Shown here: positions 35,835-43,895 of the stretch, piece by piece
Layout: every line of letters starts with the position of its first letter
Position numbering within the stretch: the first letter of the stretch is position 1
NCBI RefSeq assembly: GCF_900110105.1
Contig: NZ_FOCL01000001.1
Location: 434,001 to 498,000 of the forward strand
Length of the DNA stretch: 64,000 bases
DNA from: Mucilaginibacter gossypiicola
GTDB taxonomy: Bacteria > Bacteroidota > Bacteroidia > Sphingobacteriales > Sphingobacteriaceae
Direction: 5' to 3'
Position numbers and translations under genes: made by a program
Notes under the pieces: generated by a model
What the model was told of the DNA's origin: nothing
The model's input: the letters and a program-made list of their open reading frames with translations, nothing else
Database searches by the model: none

Positions 35835-37577
35835 TGTAATAAGTGGTTAATTGTCTTTCTAATTTATGCAGATTTTACCACAAATGAAAAGCTTTCTATG
35901 GTTGAAAGAATGAAAATTATGGTTAATAGCATGCTGGGGGATATTATCACTACACCCATCAATAATAAGCAAACCAGGATGTTTGTTATCATGAACAACA
36001 TAAAGTACACATTGGGGAATAAAGCATATAATACAACCGCATTTTTCACAATTGAGGCTAAAAAGAATGGTTTAGGCAACCGTATAAAAAACTGTGAGTT
36101 AGTGGATAATGAAGCGGATGAAAACGGAAACCTTGTTTTACAAAAAGCCGAGCAACTGGCAGATATACTACGAAAAACAAATGTTAAACCCGACGAAGAA
36201 GTTTTCCTTATTACCTGGGATCATGGTTCGGCATTTGGGATCTTCAGAAAAGAAATTCCTGTACTTAATAACAATACAGTTCGAACTGAGATTGACCGGG
36301 ATTTATTCCAATATCCATTCATTAAAATGTTTTGGAACCGGGTTAAACAAAAAGACACGCATGGTTTTTTAAAAAACAAACAAGTTGCAACTACTCATAC
36401 CACTATTCAGGTTGGCCATACTTTAATAAAGATAAGAAACAGCCCGGAAAATGAACAAAGACTTAAGTATTATTTAGAGAGTGAAAGCGGGTTTGTATAT
36501 GATGATAAAGTCAGCAGGATCAGATTTATCGGTGCAGGCGCAAATGCGGACACCGGGCATTCGTTGTTTCAACAGCAAAAAACGGCCATTTTATCTGATG
36601 GACTATTGCAAAATGAGATGGACGTTGAGCCAACGGCTGCGGAAATTTTAACAAACAGCGAGTTGGATAAATGTCTCGAGCTATGGTTATGCGGAAAAAG
36701 GGTTGGTGTTTTATTAATGAGCAACTGCTGGATGATGAATTTGCATACCATGTATACACTTAAGGATAGCGTTAAATGCCTGGTTGCTCCTCAAGGTAGC
36801 ATTGATTTACCAGGCTATAATTTAAAAGACATCCTTACAGAAATAAGCGCTTTCGCCGGTAACAAACTTGAACCTGCTGAATTAGCCAGAACATGTGTAA
36901 CAACATTAGATAATTCTTATTCAAAATCAAAAGCTGTTATGCTCGATAGATCTGAACCCGGTGTACTTAAATTATTTAAAGTGTTCGCCGTTGATTTAAG
37001 TAAAACAACCGGTAACAAAAGCATACTTGTTCAACATAAAGAGCTTCTGGAAGGGCTGATCGATTTACTAATCGATCAGCTGAAAGAGAATAGTGCAGTA
37101 GATACAGAAATGAAATATTTTCTCAAATATGTAAGATCCGTATGCTTCGACTTTACCGGCGGTTTTGTTATGATGATCGATATAGTTAACTGGATAAAAG
37201 CCATTAATTCGGCTAACCAACAATTTAACTCAGATCTGCAGAAACTAACACAAATGTTTACAAGTCAGATTGCTGCTTTTAATCAGGCTGTTTCAAAGAG
37301 TTCCATTGTTATAGAGACATCAAGCGGTTCGGATATTTACAGCCCCAATAATTTGTTTACCTCTAATACTAAAATTGATGATTTTGTAACTATTAAGTTG
37401 CCTCCCACAGGCTATAGCTTTTTTTTTCCAATACAAAATTGTAAAGAAATTATGCATCCCAGCGATTATGCCAACGTAAAAGCCAATGTATTATCCGACA
37501 AGCTATTAGAAGAGTTACCAAACTGGCGCGAGTTTCTAAAATATATCGATCCGCAAATAGATAGTATATTTATCTAA
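35811..37577 (+). CDS. Caspase-like cysteine peptidase (clostripain/C11-related)
   Basis: 588 residues, no signal peptide. The N-terminal strand KWLIVFLIYADFTTNEKL matches the first strand of C11 peptidases. The catalytic dyad is predicted as His138 in LITWDHGSAFG and Cys306 in LLMSNCWMMNLHTMY, each after a hydrophobic strand as in clan CD. The His-Cys spacing of about 168 residues is long for C11 and may hold an activation loop. The usual D-x-C is S-N-C here. The C-terminal 200 residues are unassigned. A downstream ATG would delete the first strand, so 35811 is kept despite overlapping the divergent kinase start. The region is AT-richer than regions 1 and 2. The function within the cassette is unknown. 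Confidence 0.75.
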   Translation: MENFPENQCNKWLIVFLIYADFTTNEKLSMVERMKIMVNSMLGDIITTPINNKQTRMFVIMNNIKYTLGNKAYNTTAFFTIEAKKNGLGNRIKNCELVDNEADENGNLVLQKAEQLADILRKTNVKPDEEVFLITWDHGSAFGIFRKEIPVLNNNTVRTEIDRDLFQYPFIKMFWNRVKQKDTHGFLKNKQVATTHTTIQVGHTLIKIRNSPENEQRLKYYLESESGFVYDDKVSRIRFIGAGANADTGHSLFQQQKTAILSDGLLQNEMDVEPTAAEILTNSELDKCLELWLCGKRVGVLLMSNCWMMNLHTMYTLKDSVKCLVAPQGSIDLPGYNLKDILTEISAFAGNKLEPAELARTCVTTLDNSYSKSKAVMLDRSEPGVLKLFKVFAVDLSKTTGNKSILVQHKELLEGLIDLLIDQLKENSAVDTEMKYFLKYVRSVCFDFTGGFVMMIDIVNWIKAINSANQQFNSDLQKLTQMFTSQIAAFNQAVSKSSIVIETSSGSDIYSPNNLFTSNTKIDDFVTIKLPPTGYSFFFPIQNCKEIMHPSDYANVKANVLSDKLLEELPNWREFLKYIDPQIDSIFI

Positions 37578-37580
37578 CTG

Positions 37581-37940
37581 TTAACTGCCTCCTTGTCGGC
37601 CTTTAGTTGCTTCTGTAATTAAAAAAACATCATTTCTATCAGTTCCAAGGCTAAACTGGCCTGTTGTTACATTTTCCCCAAGTGACAGCTTTTTCACTTT
37701 AGAGCCGCCACCTAAATTTAAAGAATTGGCACTATCCTTTATAAACACAGCAGTATTAATATCACTAATATCTCCCGAAGTTCTAATCGCACATGTTGCA
37801 CATTGGCTTAATACGAAGTTCAATGTAATTGCAATAGTACCGTCTGAATTAACTTTTACAATTGTTCCGTTTTCCTGGAAATCGAAGGTTGCTCCCACCT
37901 GAATGGCAAATTCGGTTGGATCTAATTTAGTCTTGGCCAT
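37581..37940 (-). CDS. Small protein of unknown function, convergent with the caspase-like peptidase
   Basis: 119 residues with no signal peptide or membrane segment. The composition suggests beta structure (Gly, Thr, Asn, Val rich), with one Cys pair in SQCATCAIRTSG and a basic-glycine end EATKGRQGGS. Its stop lies three bases from the peptidase stop, tail to tail. It precedes the LuxR-type regulator on the same strand. It could be a substrate, inhibitor or structural protein; none is shown by sequence alone. Confidence 0.6.
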   Translation of the reverse strand: MAKTKLDPTEFAIQVGATFDFQENGTIVKVNSDGTIAITLNFVLSQCATCAIRTSGDISDINTAVFIKDSANSLNLGGGSKVKKLSLGENVTTGQFSLGTDRNDVFLITEATKGRQGGS

Positions 37941-38019
37941 TGTTTTAATTTTTATTGTTTAAGGGTTAATTAATTATCATCCTGGTGTATTTACAAGGGC
38001 CGCAACGATACTTCTCTAT

Positions 38020-38658
38020 TCAAAAAACCACCAAATTCTGTCGTATAGCTTCCAATGCCATCCCGGTACGGCTTTTAACATTTAGCTTTACAAACAGCGC
38101 TTCACGATAGCCATCAATCGTTTTTTCTGAAAGAAACATTTTTGATGCTATTTCTTTGTAAGTGAAATCGCTGCATGCTAATTTTAAAAAGGCTTTTTCA
38201 CGGTCTGTAAGCGTAATTTCGTTACTGTCCTGTTTTCTTAGCAAGCGTCTGTAATGCACGCTTAATGTATCACTGTTATAATATCCTGTTTCCCGAACCT
38301 CTAACAAGGCTCTTTCAAGTTCTTTTGGATGAAGGTCTTTAAGCAAATAGGCCGAACAGCCCGCCCTTAACATTCTCAAAATAGAGTGGTCATCTTCTTT
38401 CATCGACAGTGCCACCGTTTTTATTGAAGGATAACCCGCAGCAATTTTAGCAACGGCTGTGGGGCCATCCATTACCGGCATTTGCACGTCAATTAATATG
38501 ATATCGGGCAAGGTTTTAAGTATCCCAATATCCTTTAACAGCTCCTCTCCGTTTAATGCTTCAATAACAACTTCAAAATCATTGAAGGAGCTTATTAAGT
38601 TAGATAAAGACTTCAAAAATAATTGCTGATCGTCGGCTATACCTATCGTTATTTTCAT
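38020..38658 (-). CDS. LuxR/NarL-family response regulator
   Basis: 212 residues. The receiver has an acidic pocket D9-D10, phospho-acceptor Asp57 (IILIDVQMPVMDG) and a Lys in AYLLKDLHPKEL. The LuxR-type helix-turn-helix is LTDREKAFLKLACSDFTYKEIASKMFLSEKTIDGYREALF. Such regulators pair with HisKA_3 kinases, and the only one in the window is at 32823-35834. Symmetric sites lie just upstream in the 283-base divergent region. Confidence 0.92.
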   Translation of the reverse strand: MKITIGIADDQQLFLKSLSNLISSFNDFEVVIEALNGEELLKDIGILKTLPDIILIDVQMPVMDGPTAVAKIAAGYPSIKTVALSMKEDDHSILRMLRAGCSAYLLKDLHPKELERALLEVRETGYYNSDTLSVHYRRLLRKQDSNEITLTDREKAFLKLACSDFTYKEIASKMFLSEKTIDGYREALFVKLNVKSRTGMALEAIRQNLVVF

Positions 38659-38700
38659 GGAAATATTATGTGACTTCAGATGGTATTAGGTTGTATTAAT

Positions 38701-38725
38701 GCATATTAAACATCCATTAATATGC
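38701..38725. promoter_or_regulatory. Inverted repeat upstream of the LuxR-type regulator
   Basis: Perfect 9-bp arms GCATATTAA and TTAATATGC with a 7-base spacer, 43 bases upstream of the regulator start. A candidate operator for autoregulation. Confidence 0.4.
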
Positions 38726-38828
38726 TGTTCTAATGTCCAAATATATATCCGTATTTCAAAGACGTTAGCATAGCTTTTTACTTATCTAAAAGCCAGTACA
38801 ATTATAAATACCGCAGCCTTATTTGAGT

Positions 38829-38898
38829 ACCGGAAATTTCCGGTTTCATTATCGGGATTATTCCTCTTTACCTGCATATCACTGGTCATCTAACTTTA
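38829..38898 (+). promoter_or_regulatory. Palindrome and -7 element upstream of the HELLE-protein operon
   Basis: ACCGGAAATTTCCGGT (38829-38844) is a perfect 16-bp palindrome. TAACTTTA (38891-38898) matches the -7 consensus except the last base and lies 43 bases before the ATG at 38942. The palindrome is a plausible binding site for the LuxR-type regulator. Confidence 0.45.
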
Positions 38899-38941
38899 CT
38901 TCAATAAAATTTCAATCATTAACTCTTTAATATTCAAAGCG

Positions 38942-40021
38942 ATGAGCAGCATTAAAATAGCCGTCCAAAATCAATTTATTGGACTAACAGATCAACAAGT
39001 TCAGGCAGTTGTAGATGCTTTACAGATACAGGTACACGAGCACTTTGCCCCAGCCTGGGGAATAGATGCAGAGATAACTTTTTATCCGAAAGGGGCTTTG
39101 CCGTCTGGGGCCTGGCAGCTGATCATTTTAGACAACTCAGACCAGGCCGGCGCATTAGGCTATCACGATTTAACCAGCGAAGGCTTGCCATTGGGCAAAG
39201 TATTTGCCGGTACAGATCTTAAGTTCGGCACTTCATGGTCGGTAACGGCAAGTCATGAACTGCTTGAAATGCTGGGTGACCCGGATATCAACTTAACTGT
39301 TTTTGTTGAAAATAAAGCCGGTACCGGCGTGCTGTATGCTTATGAAAATTGTGATGCCTGCGAAGATGACAGTTTTGCTTACCTGATTAACGGCATTAAA
39401 GTTTCTGACTTCGTATTTCCATCATGGTTTCAGAAATTTCATTTACCCGGTACTCAATTTGATTACGGTAAGCATATTACACAGCCTTTTGAATTATTAA
39501 AAGGTGGTTATATCGGTGTATATGATATTGAATCCGGAAGCGGCTGGCAGCAGAAATACCCGGCAGACCAAGTGCTGAAATATAGTATGCGGGCGCACAT
39601 TGGCAGTAGGAGAGAGCGAAGAAAAACACCAAAGTCGCAATGGTTAAAAAGTAGCGCTAATGTAGTTTCATCTCCAAAACTTAAATATGTACGAGCAATT
39701 ATGGGAGATGAAGGCGGTTTTAAACCAATCACATTTATAGTAAAGTTTTTTGATGGCCGAGGCGGGATTTGCTTTTTTGATTTTCAGGGAAGTATGGGTA
39801 GTGGAAGGTGCATTAATTCTGATGACGGAGATACTCAATCCTTTACCGTAAATCAGGTTTTAGGAGACCAAAGCATTGTAGTTACTGGTAATGCGCCAAA
39901 CGGAGGGAAAATTACGGTTGAAGTTCGGGATGCCCACGGAACGGTCCTGTCTTCTGCAAATGATAACACATTTGACCAAAATATTATTGATAGTTTCATT
40001 AAATCTTATACCGTTAGCTAA
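38942..40021 (+). CDS. Putative zinc metallopeptidase-like protein with HELLE motif
   Basis: 359 residues, no signal peptide. Motifs in order are HEHFAPAWG (about 32-40), the candidate zinc site TASHELLEMLGDP (His105, Glu106, Glu109, Asp113) and YAYENCDACEDDSFAYLING followed by FVFPSWF. This recurring set is known from uncharacterised bacterial proteins; the H-E-x-x-E pattern lacks the second His of classical HExxH enzymes, so peptidase activity is unproven. The C-terminal 120 residues form a separate beta-rich domain. It leads a four-gene operon with the next gene 8 bases on. Confidence 0.7.
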   Translation: MSSIKIAVQNQFIGLTDQQVQAVVDALQIQVHEHFAPAWGIDAEITFYPKGALPSGAWQLIILDNSDQAGALGYHDLTSEGLPLGKVFAGTDLKFGTSWSVTASHELLEMLGDPDINLTVFVENKAGTGVLYAYENCDACEDDSFAYLINGIKVSDFVFPSWFQKFHLPGTQFDYGKHITQPFELLKGGYIGVYDIESGSGWQQKYPADQVLKYSMRAHIGSRRERRKTPKSQWLKSSANVVSSPKLKYVRAIMGDEGGFKPITFIVKFFDGRGGICFFDFQGSMGSGRCINSDDGDTQSFTVNQVLGDQSIVVTGNAPNGGKITVEVRDAHGTVLSSANDNTFDQNIIDSFIKSYTVS

Positions 40022-40029
40022 ACCATATC

Positions 40030-41181
40030 ATGAAAAAAGTTTATCTTATAGTGATGTTGCTATTCTCAATAGCAAGTAGGGCACTCTGTCAACAAACATC
40101 GCCGGACGAAAACGATGCTATAACGAGAACAATAGCAAATACTCCTACCAAATCGAGTGTTAGTTATGAGGCTCTGACCAAATTTTTTCAATCAACCGTT
40201 ACGACATTAAATGGAGGCGGATATCAATTCAAATCAACTTTGTTTAATACATTCAATCTATTTAAAGATGGTCGCCTGGATTTATCCAATTATTACACCA
40301 GTAAAGCCGGGCGATTTGCAAGAAATTTTGAATACAGTCTGGGTATTGATAAGGGTAAAAGTGGAGGGTTTAACATATTAACAGGCGGATTTAAATATGC
40401 AATTATTAATAATCGCGATAAAAGTGAGCACAACTTCTTTAATGATTTTTTTTTGATAGATAAAAGAATTGGAAATGCAAATGCTAATGCCGAAGGCATC
40501 TATCGAGCAGAAATCGCCGAAATAAAAAAGCAGGACCCCAAAAAAGCCTCCCAAATGGAAGCCGACTTGAAAAGTTCCAATGAAAAATTTAGAACATCTC
40601 ATAATTTATCAGACTTATCAAAGCGCATACAAGATTTGAGAGATAGCCTGATAGGGTCCGCAAGAAAAGATTTACAAACGCAATATGATAAGAAAGCCAA
40701 GCAACTTGACATGAAAAGCCTGCTTACTTTAAGCGTGAATCCGGAATATAAATGGAACACTAAAACACTTGATAGCACTAATTTTGCCTTAAGATACCTT
40801 GTTGGAATAGGAAAAAAATCGGAAAAACCATGGTTTTTAGATTTGCAGTTTAACGATATCTTAAAACATGATACCATGTCAAATAAAGGGTTAGGTAGAA
40901 ACCTTATTAGAATCTATGCTGGGGGTAATAAAATTCTGGCTAACGATAAGGAGAACAATCCCTTGTTTGAAATGGAGTTTGCTTTGGAAGAAAACTGGAT
41001 AACAAATAAGGTTTTGTATACAAATGAAGAACGAAACACACTCAAGTTTGACGCAGTATTTAGTCTTCATATTACTAAAGAATTTACGCTGCCTGTTACG
41101 TTAAAATATGACCTTAAAAAACCAAACTTGTTTGGTTTTTTAACCCTTCAATGGAATCTGCAAGGTAAAACATCTAATTAA
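40030..41181 (+). CDS. Exported, probably outer-membrane barrel-like protein of unknown function
   Basis: 383 residues with a signal peptide (MKKVYLIVMLLFSIASRALCQ). N- and C-terminal parts are aromatic, alternating, strand-like sequence (GGFNILTGGFKYAIIN; FTLPVTLKYDLKKPNLFGFLTLQWNL). They flank a charged helical middle of about 100 residues (EIAEIKKQDPKKASQMEADL). Insertion of a coiled region in a barrel is inferred from composition only. Confidence 0.6.
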   Translation: MKKVYLIVMLLFSIASRALCQQTSPDENDAITRTIANTPTKSSVSYEALTKFFQSTVTTLNGGGYQFKSTLFNTFNLFKDGRLDLSNYYTSKAGRFARNFEYSLGIDKGKSGGFNILTGGFKYAIINNRDKSEHNFFNDFFLIDKRIGNANANAEGIYRAEIAEIKKQDPKKASQMEADLKSSNEKFRTSHNLSDLSKRIQDLRDSLIGSARKDLQTQYDKKAKQLDMKSLLTLSVNPEYKWNTKTLDSTNFALRYLVGIGKKSEKPWFLDLQFNDILKHDTMSNKGLGRNLIRIYAGGNKILANDKENNPLFEMEFALEENWITNKVLYTNEERNTLKFDAVFSLHITKEFTLPVTLKYDLKKPNLFGFLTLQWNLQGKTSN

Positions 41182-41199
41182 CCATCAAACCATATTATC

Positions 41200-41505
41200 A
41201 TGCCAAATGTAAAATGTATAACTCCTGATTGTCCTTGCTGGATTTCGGATCCCTGCGTCAAAACAAATGCATTATTTCAAATAAGAACCGATCTTTTAGA
41301 ACGATTAGTCCAAGCCCCTGCCGACAAACAGATATCGGCCAGTATTAATCAAGTTGACTCGCTTATTGTAAGCGAGTTGGGGATCCAGGATATCCACGCC
41401 CAACATCAGTTATTCAAAAAATCAGGCACACAAAGAACTGTGTTTCATTTATTTACCCTTGTTTGTGTGCTTAACCATAAAAATCAATACAACATAAGCT
41501 GTTAA
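41200..41505 (+). CDS. Small protein with N-terminal cysteine cluster, unknown function
   Basis: 101 residues. Four cysteines lie within the first 20 (CITPDCPCWISDPC), suggesting a metal site, and one more at each of two C-terminal positions. The rest is helical. Located 18 bases after the barrel-like gene and 4 before the membrane-protein gene, so in the same operon. Confidence 0.55.
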   Translation: MPNVKCITPDCPCWISDPCVKTNALFQIRTDLLERLVQAPADKQISASINQVDSLIVSELGIQDIHAQHQLFKKSGTQRTVFHLFTLVCVLNHKNQYNISC

Positions 41506-41509
41506 AGTT

Positions 41510-42298
41510 ATGGCAATCAATGATACGAATGTTGTTTCGGACCCTTTTTGGCTTAATATCGGGGCCGAAGAAGTTTACAACTCAGCTCCAAACAGAAAAG
41601 ATGCTATCCAAAAATTACAGGCAGCTATTGCATGGGTTTTTACTGTTTATACGGCAACAACAATGGGATCGGTAGTTTTTTCAAAAAAAGACGACTGGAA
41701 TATTTATTCATTATTGTTATTGGGATTTGCCTTTATGAGCTTAACTATGGCATACTGGCTGGCAACTATTGCTTATTTCCCCGTACCTGAATCATTTTAT
41801 GCGGCCGATCCGGAATCTGTACGGGCCGCTTTTAACAAAGCTGCAAAGCGAAATAATATTCGGTTTAAATCGGCAGTTATACTTACTTCAATTGGTGTGT
41901 TTTTTTATAGCGTTGGATTGTTGGCGCAGTTTGGGGCGCCCGCTTTTAAAAAATATTTCGCAAACACTGAAAAGTGTGCAGGCCTGAACGCCACATTGGT
42001 TAAAAGTAACAACGCTAAAATGGTTACTTTAAAAATAAGTTCAACAAAAAACTCCTGGCATCAGGTGTGGATTTTGCATGATACGGTGGCAAACAAAAAG
42101 AAAATTACTGATACTATCGCTGTTGACAATTGCTGTTTCGGAAAGGAGCATTGGTTGTTTGCCGACTCAACTGCAACCTGTATCCTCAAATTCAAAGCCC
42201 CCCAAAAGCAGCACCTATATGTAATTATTAATAGAGTGGATACCCTATTAAAAGGGAAGCTTGTACTAACTTATAAGTTAAAGTATCCTATTTATTAA
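41510..42298 (+). CDS. Three-helix membrane protein of unknown function
   Basis: 262 residues. Hydrophobic helices lie at about 38-56, 64-86 and 119-138 (the last SAVILTSIGVFFYSVGLLAQFG). They are followed by an extracytoplasmic-type domain of about 110 residues rich in strands (TLKISSTKNSWHQVWILHDTV). The last gene of the cassette; the sequence beyond is the presumed prophage edge. Confidence 0.6.
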   Translation: MAINDTNVVSDPFWLNIGAEEVYNSAPNRKDAIQKLQAAIAWVFTVYTATTMGSVVFSKKDDWNIYSLLLLGFAFMSLTMAYWLATIAYFPVPESFYAADPESVRAAFNKAAKRNNIRFKSAVILTSIGVFFYSVGLLAQFGAPAFKKYFANTEKCAGLNATLVKSNNAKMVTLKISSTKNSWHQVWILHDTVANKKKITDTIAVDNCCFGKEHWLFADSTATCILKFKAPQKQHLYVIINRVDTLLKGKLVLTYKLKYPIY

Positions 42299-42418
42299 GG
42301 CGCCAAGAAAATGTCGTTATAATTTCAAGGTGGCATTCTTAGGCCGTTTGGGCATGGTTAAATTAAAAACTTCTATGTTGTTAAACACCACCATTTATCG
42401 GAAACCAAGTCATAAAAA

Positions 42419-42443
42419 AAGTTGTCAATTTTATTGACAACTT
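42419..42443 (-). terminator. Intrinsic terminator on the minus strand
   Basis: Perfect 10-bp arms AAGTTGTCAA and TTGACAACTT around TTTTA. On the - strand the stem runs into a T tract (A tract at 42414-42420 on +). It could end the repressor-like transcript, or be the terminator of a host tRNA whose 3' end sits at 42454. Confidence 0.75.
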
Positions 42444-42453
42444 GCTTAAAAAA

Positions 42454-42468
42454 GTGACCCCGGAGAGG
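42454..42468. other. Candidate prophage left attachment core (tRNA 3'-end-like)
   Basis: GTGACCCCGGAGAGG, read on the - strand, looks like the T-stem and acceptor 3' end of a tRNA, and the tRNA-style terminator follows at 42419-42443. No tRNA body is present. This is expected if phage integration left a bare core here and the intact tRNA lies at the other end, outside the window. The right-hand copy cannot be seen. Confidence 0.35.
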
Positions 42469-42537
42469 TCAATTATGAATTGGCTTTTAACTGAAAAACA
42501 GTCAGTTATAAAAACATAGTGAAACAAAGGAGAAACA

Positions 42538-42906
42538 TTACTGAATTTTAACCCCTTCCTTATCCGTTTCAGTCTTTATTTTATCAAGCATCTTGCTTAA
42601 TTTTCTTATATCCCCTTTTAGCGACACCTGCACCGTTATTTCCTCGTTTCCATACGTACCTGCTGGCTCTCTTAGCACATGCATTGTTGGTGCCTCCTTT
42701 CCTATATATCTGAAATAATCCGATAAAAAATCAAACTTCAAAACTTCTGACACTTTCATAATTGTTTTAAGCTTAGTGTCGATAAATGCAGACGGATTAT
42801 AAAACCATCCCTGGCTAACATCTGCCTCATCGAGAAACCAGGCCAGCTTTTCTCCAGTAAGTTCAAATTTTTCTTTTAAGAGCGCCTTGAACGGGTATTC
42901 TTCCAT
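42538..42906 (-). CDS. Repressor-like phage protein
   Basis: 122 residues, the only leftward gene at the prophage edge and divergent from the early operon. That is the usual place of a lysogeny repressor. The N-terminal 65 residues (KLAWFLDEADVSQGWFYNPSAF) are helical and could form a degenerate helix-turn-helix; the C-terminal half has a strand pair, EEITVQVSLKGDIRKLSKML. The identification is mainly positional. Confidence 0.55.
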   Translation of the reverse strand: MEEYPFKALLKEKFELTGEKLAWFLDEADVSQGWFYNPSAFIDTKLKTIMKVSEVLKFDFLSDYFRYIGKEAPTMHVLREPAGTYGNEEITVQVSLKGDIRKLSKMLDKIKTETDKEGVKIQ

Positions 42907-43012
42907 TTTTTTGTAAATTTTATTTTGCTTTAAATCAGATAGTTATATAGTTTATTCCAAAAACTTATTATAAGTATTTGGAATATTACATTTTATCATA
43001 GTACATTTATAT

Positions 43013-43061
43013 CACAATTAGGGCACAAAGCCAACACAATTGTAGCACAAATTAAGCACAA
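43013..43061. repeat. Five CACAA direct repeats at exact 11-bp spacing (early control region)
   Basis: CACAA occurs at 43013, 43024, 43035, 43046 and 43057, each 11 bases from the next, in the 192-base divergent region between the repressor-like gene and the early operon. One helical turn per unit would place five protein contacts on one DNA face. The middle unit contains the palindrome ACAATTGT. Probably a multi-site operator. Confidence 0.7.
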
Positions 43062-43098
43062 AGCAACCAATTAAAAAATACCATTTAAATAGTACAAA

Positions 43099-43332
43099 AT
43101 GGCCGACGACACTAAACCGAAGATACCTACCGAATACCTCCCCGAAAACTGGCGGAAACTCGGCGCTGAAAAATTTGATTTGTCTGAGTCAACTATCGGC
43201 AAAGTTGCTTCAGGGGCGCGCAATAATGATGATGTTTTTGATTACCTGCTCGATTTAGCAGTTAAAGGAAAGCAAAAGGCTGCCGCCGCAGAGGCAAACA
43301 GGCAATCACTTTTAGAAAAATTAAACGCCTGA
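43099..43332 (+). CDS. Small early phage protein, possible helix-turn-helix
   Basis: 77 residues, first gene of the rightward early operon. AEKFDLSESTIGKVASGARNN reads as a plausible turn-containing DNA-binding unit of Cro-like size. The C-terminal tail is Ala/Lys rich. 37 bases after the last CACAA repeat. Confidence 0.5.
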   Translation: MADDTKPKIPTEYLPENWRKLGAEKFDLSESTIGKVASGARNNDDVFDYLLDLAVKGKQKAAAAEANRQSLLEKLNA

Positions 43333-43335
43333 TCC

Positions 43336-43893
43336 ATGCACACTTTACCCGCAGGACTATTCGACCAAAATGCAGAGTTTTTTGCAGATGCTGACATGAA
43401 AGCCTTTTGCCTTACCGGCGGCCGCGCTGTAAGTATTGACGAACTAAGCGGAAACATGATAGCAACCATTGAGGCAGATATGTTGCAGCACCCTGAAAAA
43501 CTTAAAGGCATTGCCAAAATGGGGATATACGGTCGCATGCCGGTGATAAACCAATACGTAGTATGTAATTACGGTGGCTTTGATCATACGCCGGATATGA
43601 TAAACGGCCAGTTACAGCAAAAGGAATACTGGCCATGCCCAAAGCGCGGAATATGCAAAATGGAGGGTATTGTTTGCGATAGTTTAAAGACCAATATCGG
43701 TGAAGTACTTACATCATCGGAGGTTAAAGTTTTAAAGCATGTTGCCATGGGGTACCTGGACAAGGAAATAGCTCATAAACTCAATATTGCCATCGGTACG
43801 GTAACCACTCATACCCGTAATATCCGCAAAAAAACAGGCTTTCAGCGCAAAGCCGATTTAACCAGGTTCGCCACTCAAAAACATTTGATATAA
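43336..43893 (+). CDS. Phage LuxR-type helix-turn-helix regulator
   Basis: 185 residues. The C-terminal 60 form a GerE/LuxR domain (LTSSEVKVLKHVAMGYLDKEIAHKLNIAIGTVTTHTRNIRKKTGF). The N-terminal part has a Cys set CPKRGICKMEGIVC that may bind metal and no receiver motif. Three bases after the preceding gene. Likely an early or middle gene activator. Confidence 0.8.
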   Translation: MHTLPAGLFDQNAEFFADADMKAFCLTGGRAVSIDELSGNMIATIEADMLQHPEKLKGIAKMGIYGRMPVINQYVVCNYGGFDHTPDMINGQLQQKEYWPCPKRGICKMEGIVCDSLKTNIGEVLTSSEVKVLKHVAMGYLDKEIAHKLNIAIGTVTTHTRNIRKKTGFQRKADLTRFATQKHLI

Positions 43894-43895
43894 CC

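Noticed and set aside
42454-42468. A complete tRNA gene at the prophage edge
   Set aside because: Only a 3'-end-like stretch is present; no anticodon arm or D arm can be built from the flanking bases.
43013-43061. CACAA array as a CRISPR
   Set aside because: Units are only 5 bases with 6-base gaps; no spacers of CRISPR length and no cas genes.
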